64,000 bases of DNA from Thiohalocapsa sp963704155 (GCA_963704155.1 CAVPHF010000036.1:9572-73571), one strand, 5' to 3'; counted from the stretch's first letter, positions 1 through 7,930 are shown. The notes: generated by a model from the sequence alone, not told the origin. Program-made: numbers and translations.

Positions 1-2
1 CG

Positions 3-287
3 CGTGCTGCTGAGGTTCGCGCACTCTCCGCTCTGTTGGGGACGGCTCCCGACCAGGCTTTGCAGCGACTCGACGCCAACGACTGGTGGGCCGATGCCGG
101 TTCCCTGGCGGCCGAGACCATGGGCGATAACCCAGGCTTGCCCAAAGCGATCTGGCAATCGGAAGTGCGCGGGTTCCGGGAACTGATGATCGAGATCGGC
201 GAGGTACTCCGCGCGCCGGGTGCGGCGAATCCCGGCATCGCCTCCTGGCTGCTGGCGTTCAACAATTGGAATGCCTCCGGCGTTTGA
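3..287 (+). CDS. C-terminal part of a hypothetical protein (5' end outside window)
   Basis: The reading frame is open from the left edge and ends with TGA, so this is the 3' end of a longer gene. About 94 residues are visible. The composition is that of a soluble mixed alpha-helical protein with a Trp-rich end (NNWNASGV). No family is recognised. It converges on the minus-strand helicase remnant 13 bp away. A TTG at 36 could act as an internal start, but the frame stays open upstream of it, so a truncated C-terminus is more likely. Confidence 0.45.
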   Translation, partial: RAAEVRALSALLGTAPDQALQRLDANDWWADAGSLAAETMGDNPGLPKAIWQSEVRGFRELMIEIGEVLRAPGAANPGIASWLLAFNNWNASGV

Positions 288-300
288 TCGGCTGCGCAGG

Positions 301-1119
301 CTAGCCACCAGTCTGCAACGGCAGCAACCGCTCAACCACCACCGGGTTGTCGGCCTGACACAGGATCTCGAGTCGCACCGTCGCGCGCGTCATACCACAG
401 AAGAGCACCTGCAATTCCTGTGTAAGACGCTCTGCCCTGGGGTCGACGTCGATCAGGATCACCGCCGGCGCCTGCTGGCCCTTGAAGCGGCGCACGGTCT
501 CAAACAAGACCTGGCCGCGGCTATAGACCTGATTGCCCAGCAGATCATAGTCGTTGGTAAAGCGTTTCAGAGTCCGATTGCCGACCCGCTCAACGTCCCC
601 AAGCGCGGTGCTGGCAACCCCGCGGCAGGAGAGGATGACGATGTCCTGCAGGCGAAAGCGCTGCTGCAGCAGGCGCCCGACCAGTCGGCCAGCCAGACGC
701 GGCTGTTCGCTGGGGTCGCGGTAGGAGGTGATGCCGACGCCGAGGCCTGGCAGGTCATTGGCGGCGACGAACTCAAATTCCGGCAGTGCCTGCTGGATCA
801 CCTCGGCGATCGAGGCCGGAGAACGGTAGTTGAGCAACGACCGGTAGCCGACGAACCCCTGCGCCTGCAGCCCGAGTGGGTCGGCGCCGCGAACGTTCTG
901 GTTGGGGTCCTCGAGCCAGAGGACATCGGCGTCATCGGGCAGAAACAGGCGCAGGGCCTGGAACCAGGCGTCCTCGAAATCCTGTGACTCATCGACGACC
1001 AGCGTGTCGAAGTGCCAGTCGCCACTGGGGATGTCGGCCAGCGCCTGGGCCTCGAGTTGGCAGATCGCATCGTCCCAGAAGTCCGGACTGCTCCTCGGAT
1101 ATCGGTGACACTTTACTAT
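301..1119 (-). pseudogene. C-terminal fragment of a UvrD-like/superfamily I helicase, 5' part lost at the RAYT element
   Basis: The open frame runs from a stop at 1120-1122 down to 301 and encodes about 272 residues. It contains a Walker B-like segment (LVVDESQDF), a Q-rich motif near LEDPNQN, and the helicase C-terminal blocks (LNYRSPASIAE, VGITSYRDPSEQPR). This resembles the C-terminal half of NERD/UvrD-like DNA helicases. No Walker A motif or start region is present: the frame runs into the left inverted repeat of the adjacent RAYT element at 1103-1123 and stops there, so insertion or a rearrangement at the element removed the 5' half. A TTG at 837 could start a shorter product, but this would lack the ATPase motifs. 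The family assignment is from motif recognition only. Confidence 0.65.
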
Positions 1120-1860
1120 TTACCCCATTTCCCTCTCGGCTTATGCTAGGTGCATGTCTCGGCTCCCACGAATCATCGTACCCGGCATGCCCCACCATGT
1201 GACGCAACGTGGGAACAGGCGCCAACGGATATTCATGGAGGACGACGACTATGCGCTTTACAGAGATTGGCTAGCCCAGGCGTGCCGGTCAAACGGCGTG
1301 GACGTCTGGTCCTACTGCCTGATGCCCAACCACGTTCACTTGATTCTTGTACCCGCAGACGAGACCGGGCTATCCCGCGCCGTCGGCGAAACGCATCGTC
1401 GCTACAGCGGGTACATCAACGCACGATTGCGGGTAACAGGTCATTTGTTTCAAGGGCGGTTTGGCTGCGTGGCAATGGATGAAGCGCACTTGATGGCAGC
1501 TTTCCGCTACTTGGCGATGAATCCCGTCAAGGCGAAACTCGCTGCGACGGCAGCCGATTGGCCTTGGTCCAGCACGCCAGCACATCTGCGGCGCCAAGAC
1601 GATGGTTTGGTGACTGTTCGCCCCCTGCTTGAACGCGTGGATAGTTTCGCGGACTTCTTGGAGGTACCAGCGGATGCTGAACGGGTTGCCGCTCTCACGA
1701 AGGGGCAAACGATAGGGCGACCATTGATGGGCGACCAAGAGCTCGGCGAGCTCGAAAAACGACTTGGCCGAACTCTACGTCCTGGCAAGCGTGGCCGGCC
1801 GCCTTCGCAGAAGAATGACCCGAGACAACTCGAATTAGTGTAAATGGTAAAGTGTCACCG
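1103..1860 (+). mobile_element. RAYT element: transposase gene framed by 21-bp inverted repeats
   Basis: The left repeat (1103-1123, CGGTGACACTTTACTATTTAC) and the right repeat (1840-1860) are inverted copies differing at a single base. They enclose the RAYT gene with almost nothing else. The right copy overlaps the transposase stop codon and the proposed hicA start. Both outer boundaries fall in coding sequence: the helicase remnant on the left, hicA on the right. The pair could be the ends of a self-mobile unit or the REP sequences that RAYTs usually act upon. No target-site duplication is obvious. Confidence 0.7.
1154..1843 (+). CDS. REP-associated tyrosine transposase (RAYT, Y1/HUH superfamily)
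   Basis: The 229-residue protein has the family signature: an N-terminal PGMPHHVTQRGNR block, the HxH metal-binding motif in YCLMPNHVHLI (about residues 54-64), and the conserved RYLAMNPVKAKL segment with the catalytic-tyrosine region just before it. RAYTs are single-strand transposases related to IS200/IS605 enzymes and act on REP palindromes. Length is normal for the long RAYT group, and the C-terminal tail (GKRGRPPSQKN) is basic. The gene appears intact. It is bounded by inverted repeats and inserted between a broken helicase and hicA. Confidence 0.9.
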   Translation: MSRLPRIIVPGMPHHVTQRGNRRQRIFMEDDDYALYRDWLAQACRSNGVDVWSYCLMPNHVHLILVPADETGLSRAVGETHRRYSGYINARLRVTGHLFQGRFGCVAMDEAHLMAAFRYLAMNPVKAKLAATAADWPWSSTPAHLRRQDDGLVTVRPLLERVDSFADFLEVPADAERVAALTKGQTIGRPLMGDQELGELEKRLGRTLRPGKRGRPPSQKNDPRQLELV

Positions 1861-2032
1861 GAATCTGACTATGCTCAAAGACGATGAATGGTATCTGGTC
1901 GCCACGAAAGGAAGCCATCGGCAATTCAAGCACCCATCGAAGCCTGGTCGGGTGACGGTTCCAGGGAAGCCCAGCGATGAAATCGCACCGGGAACAAAGA
2001 ACAGCATCTTCAAACAAGCAGGCTGGAAGTGA
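1844..2032 (+). CDS. hicA: HicA-family mRNA interferase toxin with a replaced N-terminus
   Basis: The 62-residue frame contains the HicA core: EWYLVATKGSHRQFKH, with the catalytic His in the GSH motif, then GRVTVPGK and the C-terminal SIFKQAGW. HicA is a small double-stranded-RNA-binding-fold ribonuclease that cleaves mRNA and is neutralised by HicB, whose gene follows 4 bp downstream. The first nine codons (MVKCHRNLT) do not look like HicA and are read from the right inverted repeat of the RAYT element, so the normal first helix has been replaced. An internal ATG at 1871 (MLKDDEWYLV) is an alternative start giving a shorter toxin. Activity is therefore uncertain. Confidence 0.8.
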   Translation: MVKCHRNLTMLKDDEWYLVATKGSHRQFKHPSKPGRVTVPGKPSDEIAPGTKNSIFKQAGWK

Positions 2033-2036
2033 AATC

Positions 2037-2249
2037 ATGCGTTATGCAATCGTCATCGAGAAAGCAGCAAGCAACTTTTCTGCTTATGTCCCTGATCTTC
2101 CGGGCTGCATCGCTACTGGCGCCTCGTTAGAGGAGGTCGAAGCGGAAATCAAGGAGGCGATCTCCTTCCACCTTGAGGGTATGAGAGAAGACGGAATGAC
2201 ACCTCCCATCCCTCAAAGTCAAGTCGAGTACGTGGAAGTAGCCGCATAA
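2037..2249 (+). CDS. hicB: HicB-family antitoxin
   Basis: This 70-residue protein has the HicB partial RNase H-like fold signature: MRYAIVIEKAASNFSAYVPDLPGC, then GASLEEVEAEIKEAISFHLEGM. It starts 4 bp after hicA, as in most hicAB operons. It is short and lacks a recognisable C-terminal DNA-binding domain, so autoregulation by this protein alone is doubtful. Its stop codon lies in the heptamer GCATAAC that opens the following attC-like hairpin, suggesting that the pair travelled as a cassette. Confidence 0.88.
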   Translation: MRYAIVIEKAASNFSAYVPDLPGCIATGASLEEVEAEIKEAISFHLEGMREDGMTPPIPQSQVEYVEVAA

Positions 2250-2349
2250 CAATTGCGTAAGCGCCGACCCAAAACTGCGCGCGCAACTAAGCGGTAATAT
2301 TCGGCGTTGGGCCAGCGCAGTTTTGGGCCGGCTGCGGTTGGCGTTGGGA
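2244..2349. other. attC-like recombination site (degenerate) after hicB
   Basis: The block opens with GCATAAC overlapping the hicB stop and contains a perfect 13-bp stem, CCCAAAACTGCGC (2268-2280) with GCGCAGTTTTGGG (2315-2327). It ends near GTTGGGA, an imperfect match to the GTTRRRY core. The layout (outer heptamers, long imperfect palindrome, position immediately after a stop) is that of an integron attC site. Its stem closely resembles that of the clearer site at 2859-2947. Confidence 0.5.
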
Positions 2350-2380
2350 GTAACAACTCGGAACACCGCATTCTGACTGC

Positions 2381-2614
2381 ATGTATTTTGAGCTTGAAGG
2401 TCCGGTAAGAGATGTCGAAACAATCGCTGTTGGCAGTGGTATTCGCGACCTTGCGCGCATACGAAGGCAGTTCGGACCCGGAAGATGGCGAACACTCAAG
2501 GGCACTTCCGATGTCAAACTGCGGAATGGGAATATTCGCCGAGCGGAAGTACACTGGTACGAAGCTCACGGCATTGGCAGACGCAAAATGAAGATTAAGA
2601 GATTCATCGACTAG
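2381..2614 (+). CDS. Small conserved hypothetical protein, cassette-type
   Basis: The product is a 77-residue basic protein (start ATG, MYFELEGPVRD; end RKMKIKRFID). The sequence HWYEAHGIGRRKMKIKR is reminiscent of small proteins often carried on integron-type gene cassettes or in toxin-antitoxin-like pairs; this is recollection, not a search result. It follows an attC-like hairpin and lies 10 bp before another small gene, with which it may form a two-gene cassette. There is no signal peptide or membrane segment. Function unknown. Confidence 0.65.
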   Translation: MYFELEGPVRDVETIAVGSGIRDLARIRRQFGPGRWRTLKGTSDVKLRNGNIRRAEVHWYEAHGIGRRKMKIKRFID

Positions 2615-2624
2615 AGCTTCCGCT

Positions 2625-2843
2625 ATGCCAACATCGCAAGAACGGTTCGTCCTTTGCATCGATAGCCGCGGTACGGAGGATCTTGAGAAGGGCAAGGTCT
2701 ATCGCTCGATACCAGATGCTACGGCAGAAGCAGAAGGGATGCTGAGGGTGATCGATGAATCGGAAGAGGACTACCTCTACCCCGCTGAATATTTCGTCGA
2801 GCTTCAGTTACCGCAGCGCGCCATTGATGCTCTAGCCGCCTAA
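2625..2843 (+). CDS. Small acidic hypothetical protein, cassette-type
   Basis: The 72-residue acidic protein (ERFVLCIDSRGTEDLEKGKVYR, then DESEEDYLYPAEYFVELQLP) looks like a single beta-rich SH3-like domain of the kind found in gene cassettes and phage islands. It starts 10 bp after the previous gene and ends 15 bp before the attC-like site at 2859. The acidic product following a basic one suggests a partner pair, but that is inference. No function can be assigned. Confidence 0.65.
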   Translation: MPTSQERFVLCIDSRGTEDLEKGKVYRSIPDATAEAEGMLRVIDESEEDYLYPAEYFVELQLPQRAIDALAA

Positions 2844-2858
2844 TTCCTGGTCATGAGC

Positions 2859-2947
2859 GCCCAACAAACCCGCTAGCCCGACGCCAAACTGCGGCCGGCG
2901 CTTCGCGCGTGGCCGCAGTTTGGCGCGGGCTGCGCTGGATGTTATGC
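2859..2947. other. attC site of an integron-type gene cassette
   Basis: The site begins with GCCCAAC (2859-2865) and ends with GTTATGC (2941-2947), matching the RYYYAAC and GTT-core heptamers. Between them is a perfect 15-bp stem, CGCCAAACTGCGGCC (2882-2896) with GGCCGCAGTTTGGCG (2911-2925). The 89-bp length, terminal heptamers and position between a stop and the next gene's ribosome-binding site are typical of attC. No integrase gene is in the window. Confidence 0.7.
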
Positions 2948-2974
2948 GCCCAACGCCCATTTTGGAGAGCAATT

Positions 2975-3340
2975 GTGAGCGCTAAGTACCGTGGAACACC
3001 GCTCTATTTTCATGTCCTAGCCGAACTCGTGCGCGCCGCTCAGTATCGGGGCGTAACAACGTACCAAGACATCGCCATGATTATGGGGCTCCCGCAAAAG
3101 GGAAGCCACATGGGGCGAGCAATTGGAGAAGTGTTCGGCGAGATTGTACAAGATGAAATACTCTCGGGGAGACCGATGCTAAGTGCCGTCGCGGTATCTG
3201 TCACCGGAAAACTCGGTCCGGGTTTCTATGCGTTGGCACATCATCTCGATCTCCTCAAAAGCCCGAATGAGGACGTTGAATTTTGGGAGAGTCAACGTCT
3301 CGCTGTATACGAGGCTTGGCGGCGCCCACTTCCGCAATGA
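2975..3340 (+). CDS. Hypothetical protein with an alkyltransferase-like (MGMT-fold) winged-helix look, cassette-type
   Basis: The start is GTG with GGAGAG six bases upstream. The frame extends further upstream, but that part runs through the attC stem and is unlikely to be translated. The 121-residue product contains RGVTTYQDIAMIMGLPQKGSHMGRAIGEVF, which resembles the DNA-binding half of O6-methylguanine-DNA methyltransferase/ATL proteins (pattern: VTTYGDIA-GxPxxAxxVGRALG). The reactive-Cys motif is absent, so if related it is non-enzymatic. It follows the attC boundary by 28 bp, so it is the first gene of the next cassette. Function unproven. Confidence 0.65.
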   Translation: MSAKYRGTPLYFHVLAELVRAAQYRGVTTYQDIAMIMGLPQKGSHMGRAIGEVFGEIVQDEILSGRPMLSAVAVSVTGKLGPGFYALAHHLDLLKSPNEDVEFWESQRLAVYEAWRRPLPQ

Positions 3341-3461
3341 ATTCAAATCGCATACGGTGATTAGCTCGATTTCTCCGCTGGGTGGCTGACCGTCTGAGCC
3401 ATCGCCTGGTGCACACTGCTCGGCAAGCTGCTTCCTCTGCCCAAGAACCGCGGTCTTCGGT

Positions 3462-3650
3462 AAGACGGAGCCTGAAGCCGTAGGGCATTACGCCCGATTC
3501 GTCGCGGAAGGGAAGGGCCAACCTGCCCCCTGGAAGTGACTGGTCAACCAATTATTCCTCGGCTCGGACAGCTTCGTGGAGTCTTTGCGGCGACAGTTGC
3601 CGAAGAACCGCGACCTCCGCCGGAATGTGTCAATGCATTTGAGACAAGAG
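3462..3650 (+). pseudogene. Remnant of a second RAYT-type transposase C-terminus
   Basis: One frame reads EAVGHYARFVAEGKGQPAPWK, then an in-frame TGA at 3537-3539, then LVNQLFLGSDSFVESLRRQL and KNRDLRR. This matches the typical C-terminal end of another RAYT subgroup (pattern HYxxFVxEGxxxxxPWxxLxxQLFLGxxxFV). The catalytic N-terminal half is missing and the frame is broken, so it is a decayed fragment. It abuts an IS3 fragment. Confidence 0.6.
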
Positions 3651-3660
3651 GCCGGGGAAG

Positions 3661-4005
3661 TTAGTGTTGCTCGACAGGCTCGTTGTTGTCGTGCGCGGGT
3701 ATTGTTGGCGGATTGATCCAGACCGCCTCAGGCGGCTGTTGAGGGGTCGGACGTTTGCCTTTGAAGCGGACCGGGTTGGCCGCGAAGGCGGCATCGAGGG
3801 CAGCGGAGCGGGTCTTGAGGACCTGTTCGGTGCGACCGTAGTGGACGTCTTCGGGGATCATAAAGGCGATGCCGCAGTGGCGGTGTTCGGTGTTGTACCA
3901 GGCAAAGACAGCCTGGCAGTGGGCGCGGGCATCTTCGATGCAGCCGAAGCGTTGCGGGAAGTCCGGTCGGTACTTCATGGTCTTGAACTGCGCCTCCGAG
4001 AAGAG
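3661..4005 (-). pseudogene. 3' fragment of an IS3-family transposase OrfB (integrase domain)
   Basis: From about FSEAQFKTMKYRPDFPQRF to the TAA the frame matches the end of IS3-type DDE integrases: the region after the second Asp and around the catalytic Glu, with FAWYNTEHRHCGIAF and the characteristic VHYGRTEQVL and PEAVWINPP tail. Only the last ~115 residues survive; upstream codons in the same frame (4006-4209) have no resemblance, so the element was cut off. Inactive. Confidence 0.8.
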
Positions 4006-4151
4006 AATATCGCCGATGCGTATCAACTGATAACCCAGGATGACCAAGCAAGTGGCCATCCACCTGCGCATACCAAAGGAATCTTGTTGGAAGTTGAGCC
4101 TCTGCAAACTCATTCGTAGACAGTTGGATACTCCGCAGCAGTGAATAGGCT

Positions 4152-4238
4152 CCAACCGCGGCACCTCCGACGCCGGCGTGGCTGCCGTCGCTCTCGCTGT
4201 TGCAGCCAAGTCGGCGCGGGGTCCACAATACGTTAGGC
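4152..4238. other. Possible attC-like site ending in GTTAGGC
   Basis: A GTTAGGC core (4232-4238) is preceded by a nested imperfect palindrome: CCGCG...CGCGG outside, CCGAC...GTCGG, and GGCTGC...GCAGCC inside (about 4157-4219). The left heptamer is poor (CTCCAAC), so this is weaker than the site at 2859. It directly precedes a membrane-protein gene, as a cassette junction would. Confidence 0.4.
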
Positions 4239-4275
4239 CTCACAAAGAAAACTCGCCGCTCGAAGTCCGCTTCCT

Positions 4276-4728
4276 ATGCCAACCGCAAGCCACCAGCGCC
4301 AAATACAGCAGGCAGACCCGGCAGCTCGCCGTCGTGCTCTGATATGGCTTGCCGTCCTCACATGCTTGGGAGTCGTCGCGCTCCTCGTAATGGAGCCTTG
4401 GCTTCAGGGCGTCATAAGCCTGACGGATACCCAGGCCGCAATGGAGTCATTAGCCGCGGCGCTTTGGTACACAGCTCTTCTTGGGTTAGCGGGTCTTGCT
4501 GCCCTCGGCGTGTATGCTTGGCGGCTGGCAGCTCGAGTTCAGGCCGCTCTGCGCTTTCCGCCTCCCGGCTTGCCCGTCGTGCGAGATACGGTCATCGTCG
4601 TCGGACAGGCTGCTGTCCGAAGAGCTTACGTTTTGCGGGTCATCGGAGTGCTTCTTGTCGTCGCCGGGGCAAGTCTTGTCATCGCGGTAAGCTTCATCTT
4701 GCATCGGCTCGGGCAGAGTGCGGCCTGA
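4276..4728 (+). CDS. Small integral membrane protein of unknown function
   Basis: The 150-residue protein has three hydrophobic spans (about residues 22-42, 62-84 and 120-142) and short charged loops. ATG start. No conserved catalytic motif and no family recognised. It lies 37 bp after a GTTAGGC cassette-type core and before cca, so it is probably the last gene of the accessory cassette region. A possible, very degenerate second palindrome follows (GACTCG near 4735 with CGAGTC near 4801). The 4729-4966 stretch contains nothing else that I recognise. Confidence 0.6.
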   Translation: MPTASHQRQIQQADPAARRRALIWLAVLTCLGVVALLVMEPWLQGVISLTDTQAAMESLAAALWYTALLGLAGLAALGVYAWRLAARVQAALRFPPPGLPVVRDTVIVVGQAAVRRAYVLRVIGVLLVVAGASLVIAVSFILHRLGQSAA

Positions 4729-4966
4729 CACGGGACTCGCCTGCGAACCCAAGGCTCGCGTCGAGCTCGGCGCAACGTTGAACGGCCGCCCCAGCGGGCC
4801 TCGAGTCGCGGTAGGCGTTATCGGGGCTGGCGGCAATGGTTAGCCGTCATGTTCATGTAATCGACCTTCAAGGTACCTTGAATGGAAGGGTTCCAGGCTC
4901 GACCGGGACTAATGACGAGGCCAAGCTCGAATGGCGCCAGTGTAAGATAATACCTCCCGGAACAGC

Positions 4967-6292
4967 ATGACGAGAGGTGGGCGTGGGACCAACAGCGAAG
5001 GCGTTCGTGTGACTGCTGCCGTGGCGCGGCCGGCGGTAACCGATGGGCTGGATGTCTATCTGGTCGGCGGTGCGCTGCGCGATCGTCTGCTGGGACTGCC
5101 GGTCGATGAGCTGGACTACGTGGTGGTCGGCGCGACCCCGGGGGAGATGCTGGATCGCGGCTTTCGGCAGGTGGGCAAGGATTTTCCGGTCTTCCTGCAC
5201 CCGGACAGCAAGGACGAGTACGCGCTGGCGCGCACCGAGCGCAAGACGGCGCCGGGGTATTACGGCTTCTCCGTGCATGCCGAGCCGGGCGTGACGCTGG
5301 AGCAGGACCTGCTGCGCCGCGACCTCAGCATCAACGCGCTGGCCGAGGACGCCCAGGGGCGCATCATCGACCCCTACGGCGGTCTCGCTGACTTGGAGCG
5401 GCGGCTGCTGCGGCACGTGTCGCCGGCCTTCGCCGAGGACCCGGTGCGCATCCTGCGGGCGGCGCGCTTCGCGGCCCGATTCCATGGCCTGGGTTTCCGT
5501 GTCGCCGATGAGACCATGGCGTTGATGCGCGCCATGGTCGAAGCCGGCGAGGTGGATGCGCTGGTGCCGGAGCGGGTGTGGCAGGAGTTGGTCAAGGCGC
5601 TCGGCGAGGCGCGGCCGTCGGCGTTCTTTGAGGTGCTGCGCGACTGCGGCGCCCTGGCCCGATTGCTGCCCGAACTCGACCGTCTGTGGGGCGTTCCGCA
5701 GCCGGCCCAGTGGCATCCGGAGATCGACACCGGCGTGCATGTGATGCTGGTGCTGGACATGGCCGCGCGTCTGTCTCCGCTGCCGGAGGTGCGCTTCGCG
5801 GCGCTCTGTCACGACTTCGGCAAGGGCACGACGCCGGCCGATGTCCTGCCCAGACACCGCGGTCACGAGGAGCGCGGCGTGCAGCTGCTGGAGGCGGTCT
5901 GCGAGCGCCTGCGGGTGCCGAAACGCTTCTGCGATCTCGCGCGCATCACCGCGCGTTGGCACGGGCAGGTGCACAAGGCCGCGGAGCTGCGCTCGGCCAC
6001 GTTGCTTAAGCTGTTCGAGGGCGTCGATCTGTTCCGGCGGCCTGAGCGTTTCGAGCAGATGCTGACTGCGTGCGAGGCGGACTCCCGCGGCCGAGCCGGT
6101 TTCGCGGAGCATGTCTATGTGCAGGGAGACCTGGTGCGGCGCTGCGCGCAGGCCGCGCGCGCCGTCGATGTCGGCGCCATCGCCAAGGCGAGCACGGACC
6201 GGGCCCGGATTCCAGACGACATCCGCCGCGCCCGTCTGCGTGCCATCGCTGCTGTTCGCAATGAGCCCGGGGTGCCGGCCGACCAAGACTGA
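4967..6292 (+). CDS. cca: CCA-adding tRNA nucleotidyltransferase (multifunctional Cca with HD domain)
   Basis: The enzyme adds or repairs the 3'-CCA of tRNAs. The nucleotidyltransferase head is clear: VYLVGGALRDRLLG, then DELDYVVVGATP with the metal-binding acidic pair, then RRDLSINALA and DPYGGLADLE, and the EDPVRILRAARFAARF neck helix. The HD domain typical of gammaproteobacterial Cca follows (LCHDFGKGTTP, then GHEERGVQLLE). At 441 residues it is slightly longer than E. coli Cca; GTG at 5009 would give 427 residues and remove an odd Gly/Arg-rich leader, so the start is open. It is monocistronic and convergent with the next gene. Confidence 0.95.
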   Translation: MTRGGRGTNSEGVRVTAAVARPAVTDGLDVYLVGGALRDRLLGLPVDELDYVVVGATPGEMLDRGFRQVGKDFPVFLHPDSKDEYALARTERKTAPGYYGFSVHAEPGVTLEQDLLRRDLSINALAEDAQGRIIDPYGGLADLERRLLRHVSPAFAEDPVRILRAARFAARFHGLGFRVADETMALMRAMVEAGEVDALVPERVWQELVKALGEARPSAFFEVLRDCGALARLLPELDRLWGVPQPAQWHPEIDTGVHVMLVLDMAARLSPLPEVRFAALCHDFGKGTTPADVLPRHRGHEERGVQLLEAVCERLRVPKRFCDLARITARWHGQVHKAAELRSATLLKLFEGVDLFRRPERFEQMLTACEADSRGRAGFAEHVYVQGDLVRRCAQAARAVDVGAIAKASTDRARIPDDIRRARLRAIAAVRNEPGVPADQD

Positions 6293-6378
6293 CGCGCGGC
6301 GGTTTCGAGCGTCACGGCCGCGCGGCAGCGCCTGTACTTCTGGAAGGCGAGCCTCAATCCGGCGCCATCCGGCGCGAG

Positions 6379-6400
6379 CTTTCCCGGTCATCGCCTAAGA
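6379..6400. repeat. REP-like dispersed repeat copy (ATCGCCTAAG type)
   Basis: CCCGGTCATCGCCTAAG here matches the block at 26080 (CCGGCAATCGCCTAAG). The match extends left as GGCGA(G/A)CCTCAATCCGGCG at about 6343 and 26040, so a ~58-bp sequence recurs. It spans the end of the TlpA-like gene. Confidence 0.55.
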
Positions 6401-7930
6401 GCCCTCGTCGATCGGCTGCCCGTCAATCATCGGTCCTTCGACCATTCGGTCAATCAGATCGAATACCGCGGGCTCGTCCCAGGGGATTGCTCTGTTCACC
6501 GACCAGCGCACGCGCCCGTGCCGATCGACGATGAAGCTGCTCGGGAAGGCGAGCACGCGCCAGGCGCGCGAGACCGCGCCATCGGCATCGATGAGTACCG
6601 GGAACTCCACATCCACGCGCGCCATGAAGGCGCGGATGCTTTGCGGCGACTCCTGAAAATTGATCGACACGATGCGGAAGTCGGTCGGCTGATAGCGGGC
6701 GGCGAGGCGGTTCATGGACGGGATCTCCTCGACACAGGGCGGGCACCAGCTGGCCCAGAAGTTGACCAGCGTGACGCTGCCTAGGTAGTCCGCCAGGGCG
6801 TGTCCGACGCCCTCGGCGTCGGTCAGCGCAAAGTCGGGTGCCGGCGCTGCGTCAGGTCGCTGGCGAAGGCCGGTCACGGGTGCCAGCTGTGGGCCGCCGG
6901 CGGCCAGCAAGGGCAGTGGCCGATCGGGCTTTGGCGCCGCCGCGAGCAGACGCGCGGCCTCGTGGATCTGCGTGGGCAGGCGTGCCGCGGTGGCGTCCTC
7001 GACCGGGTCCTCGCCGGGCTCGTGAAACAGGTACCAGTCGCGCACCTCCGGCAGCAGCAGCGCGAAGGCCGCGGCGCCGTTGTCCCAGAATCTGGTCAGC
7101 AGCGGGTCCAGCGCCCAGCGCAGCGTGCCGCGTTTCGGCTGCACGATGAGCAGCGGCCAATTGCTGGCGGCAACGATGGGGTCGAGCGCGGGCTCGTCGC
7201 CGGCAGGCGGGGTGGGGCCGAACAGGTTTGGATAGAGCAGGACCAGGCCGTCGAGCCCAGATTGAGCACCCCCGGGCTGGGCAGATCCTGGTTGATCTTG
7301 GCGCGGTTGAACTAGCGTTGTTTGCGCTGGCACTGTTTGGTCTGGCGCTGTTTGACTCGGCCCGATCTGGGCTGGCCCCATTTGCTCTGATTCGGCGCCG
7401 GCATCAGGGGTCTCGGCGCGCCGCGCCTGCCATAGCCGCACGCCGCGCAGTGATGGCAGCGCCATGCGGCCATGGGCGAGCAACAGAGTCGGCTTGGGAG
7501 AATGCGTCTGTGCCGCCGCGATCATGGCCGCGATGGTCGTGCCGGGCAGGGTGCGGATGTTTTCGTTGGAGGGCGGTAAAAACCGCGCCTCCAAGGGGTC
7601 CGCCAGCCATAGTTCGAAGCCGGCATCGAGCAGCCGCTGCATGGTGCGGGCGACGCCGGCCGGGCCGTCGCTCAGGGTGTTCGGCCACAGCAGTCGGGGG
7701 CTGCCGCCGGCGCCCAGCAGCTCGACCTGCAGCGCGTTGCCGTCGTCGTCGACGACCTCGAAGCGTTCGGATACAGCGAGATCGGTTGCCTGGGCCGAGG
7801 GTACCGCGAGCACGGCGACGCATGCTGCCGCCAAGGCCGCGGAAAAGGCTGCCGCGGCTGCCACGCGTCGAGCTACTCTAGCTCGACGGCGTCTCGGTGG
7901 CATGCGTGCTTTAACAATCATCTCGAACAA
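6395..7930 (-). CDS. Exported TlpA-type thioredoxin fused to a large N-terminal domain
   Basis: The C-terminal ~150 residues form a TlpA/ResA-like thioredoxin domain: LVNFWASWCPPCVEEIPSM with the CPPC active site, then the conserved FPSSFIVDRHGRV with its cis-Pro region. It probably handles disulfides in the periplasm. A basic N-terminus and hydrophobic stretch ending in PSAQA make a signal peptide. The middle (about residues 50-340) resembles a periplasmic alpha/beta-hydrolase-like domain (DUF3530-type; weak recognition) and contains a Gln/Pro-rich low-complexity stretch (PAQIGPSQTAPDQTVPAQ). Starts at 7930 or, with a more normal leader, at 7903. It converges with cca. Confidence 0.8.
   Translation of the reverse strand: MFEMIVKARMPPRRRRARVARRVAAAAAFSAALAAACVAVLAVPSAQATDLAVSERFEVVDDDGNALQVELLGAGGSPRLLWPNTLSDGPAGVARTMQRLLDAGFELWLADPLEARFLPPSNENIRTLPGTTIAAMIAAAQTHSPKPTLLLAHGRMALPSLRGVRLWQARRAETPDAGAESEQMGPAQIGPSQTAPDQTVPAQTTLVQPRQDQPGSAQPGGAQSGLDGLVLLYPNLFGPTPPAGDEPALDPIVAASNWPLLIVQPKRGTLRWALDPLLTRFWDNGAAAFALLLPEVRDWYLFHEPGEDPVEDATAARLPTQIHEAARLLAAAPKPDRPLPLLAAGGPQLAPVTGLRQRPDAAPAPDFALTDAEGVGHALADYLGSVTLVNFWASWCPPCVEEIPSMNRLAARYQPTDFRIVSINFQESPQSIRAFMARVDVEFPVLIDADGAVSRAWRVLAFPSSFIVDRHGRVRWSVNRAIPWDEPAVFDLIDRMVEGPMIDGQPIDEGS

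Noticed and set aside
1103..1123. CRISPR or tRNA-type interpretation of the short inverted repeat
   Set aside because: Only two inverted copies exist, framing the RAYT gene.
4868..6391. 507-codon minus-strand frame antisense to cca
   Set aside because: No domain and Arg/His-rich as expected from the antisense of a GC-rich gene; cca is certain.
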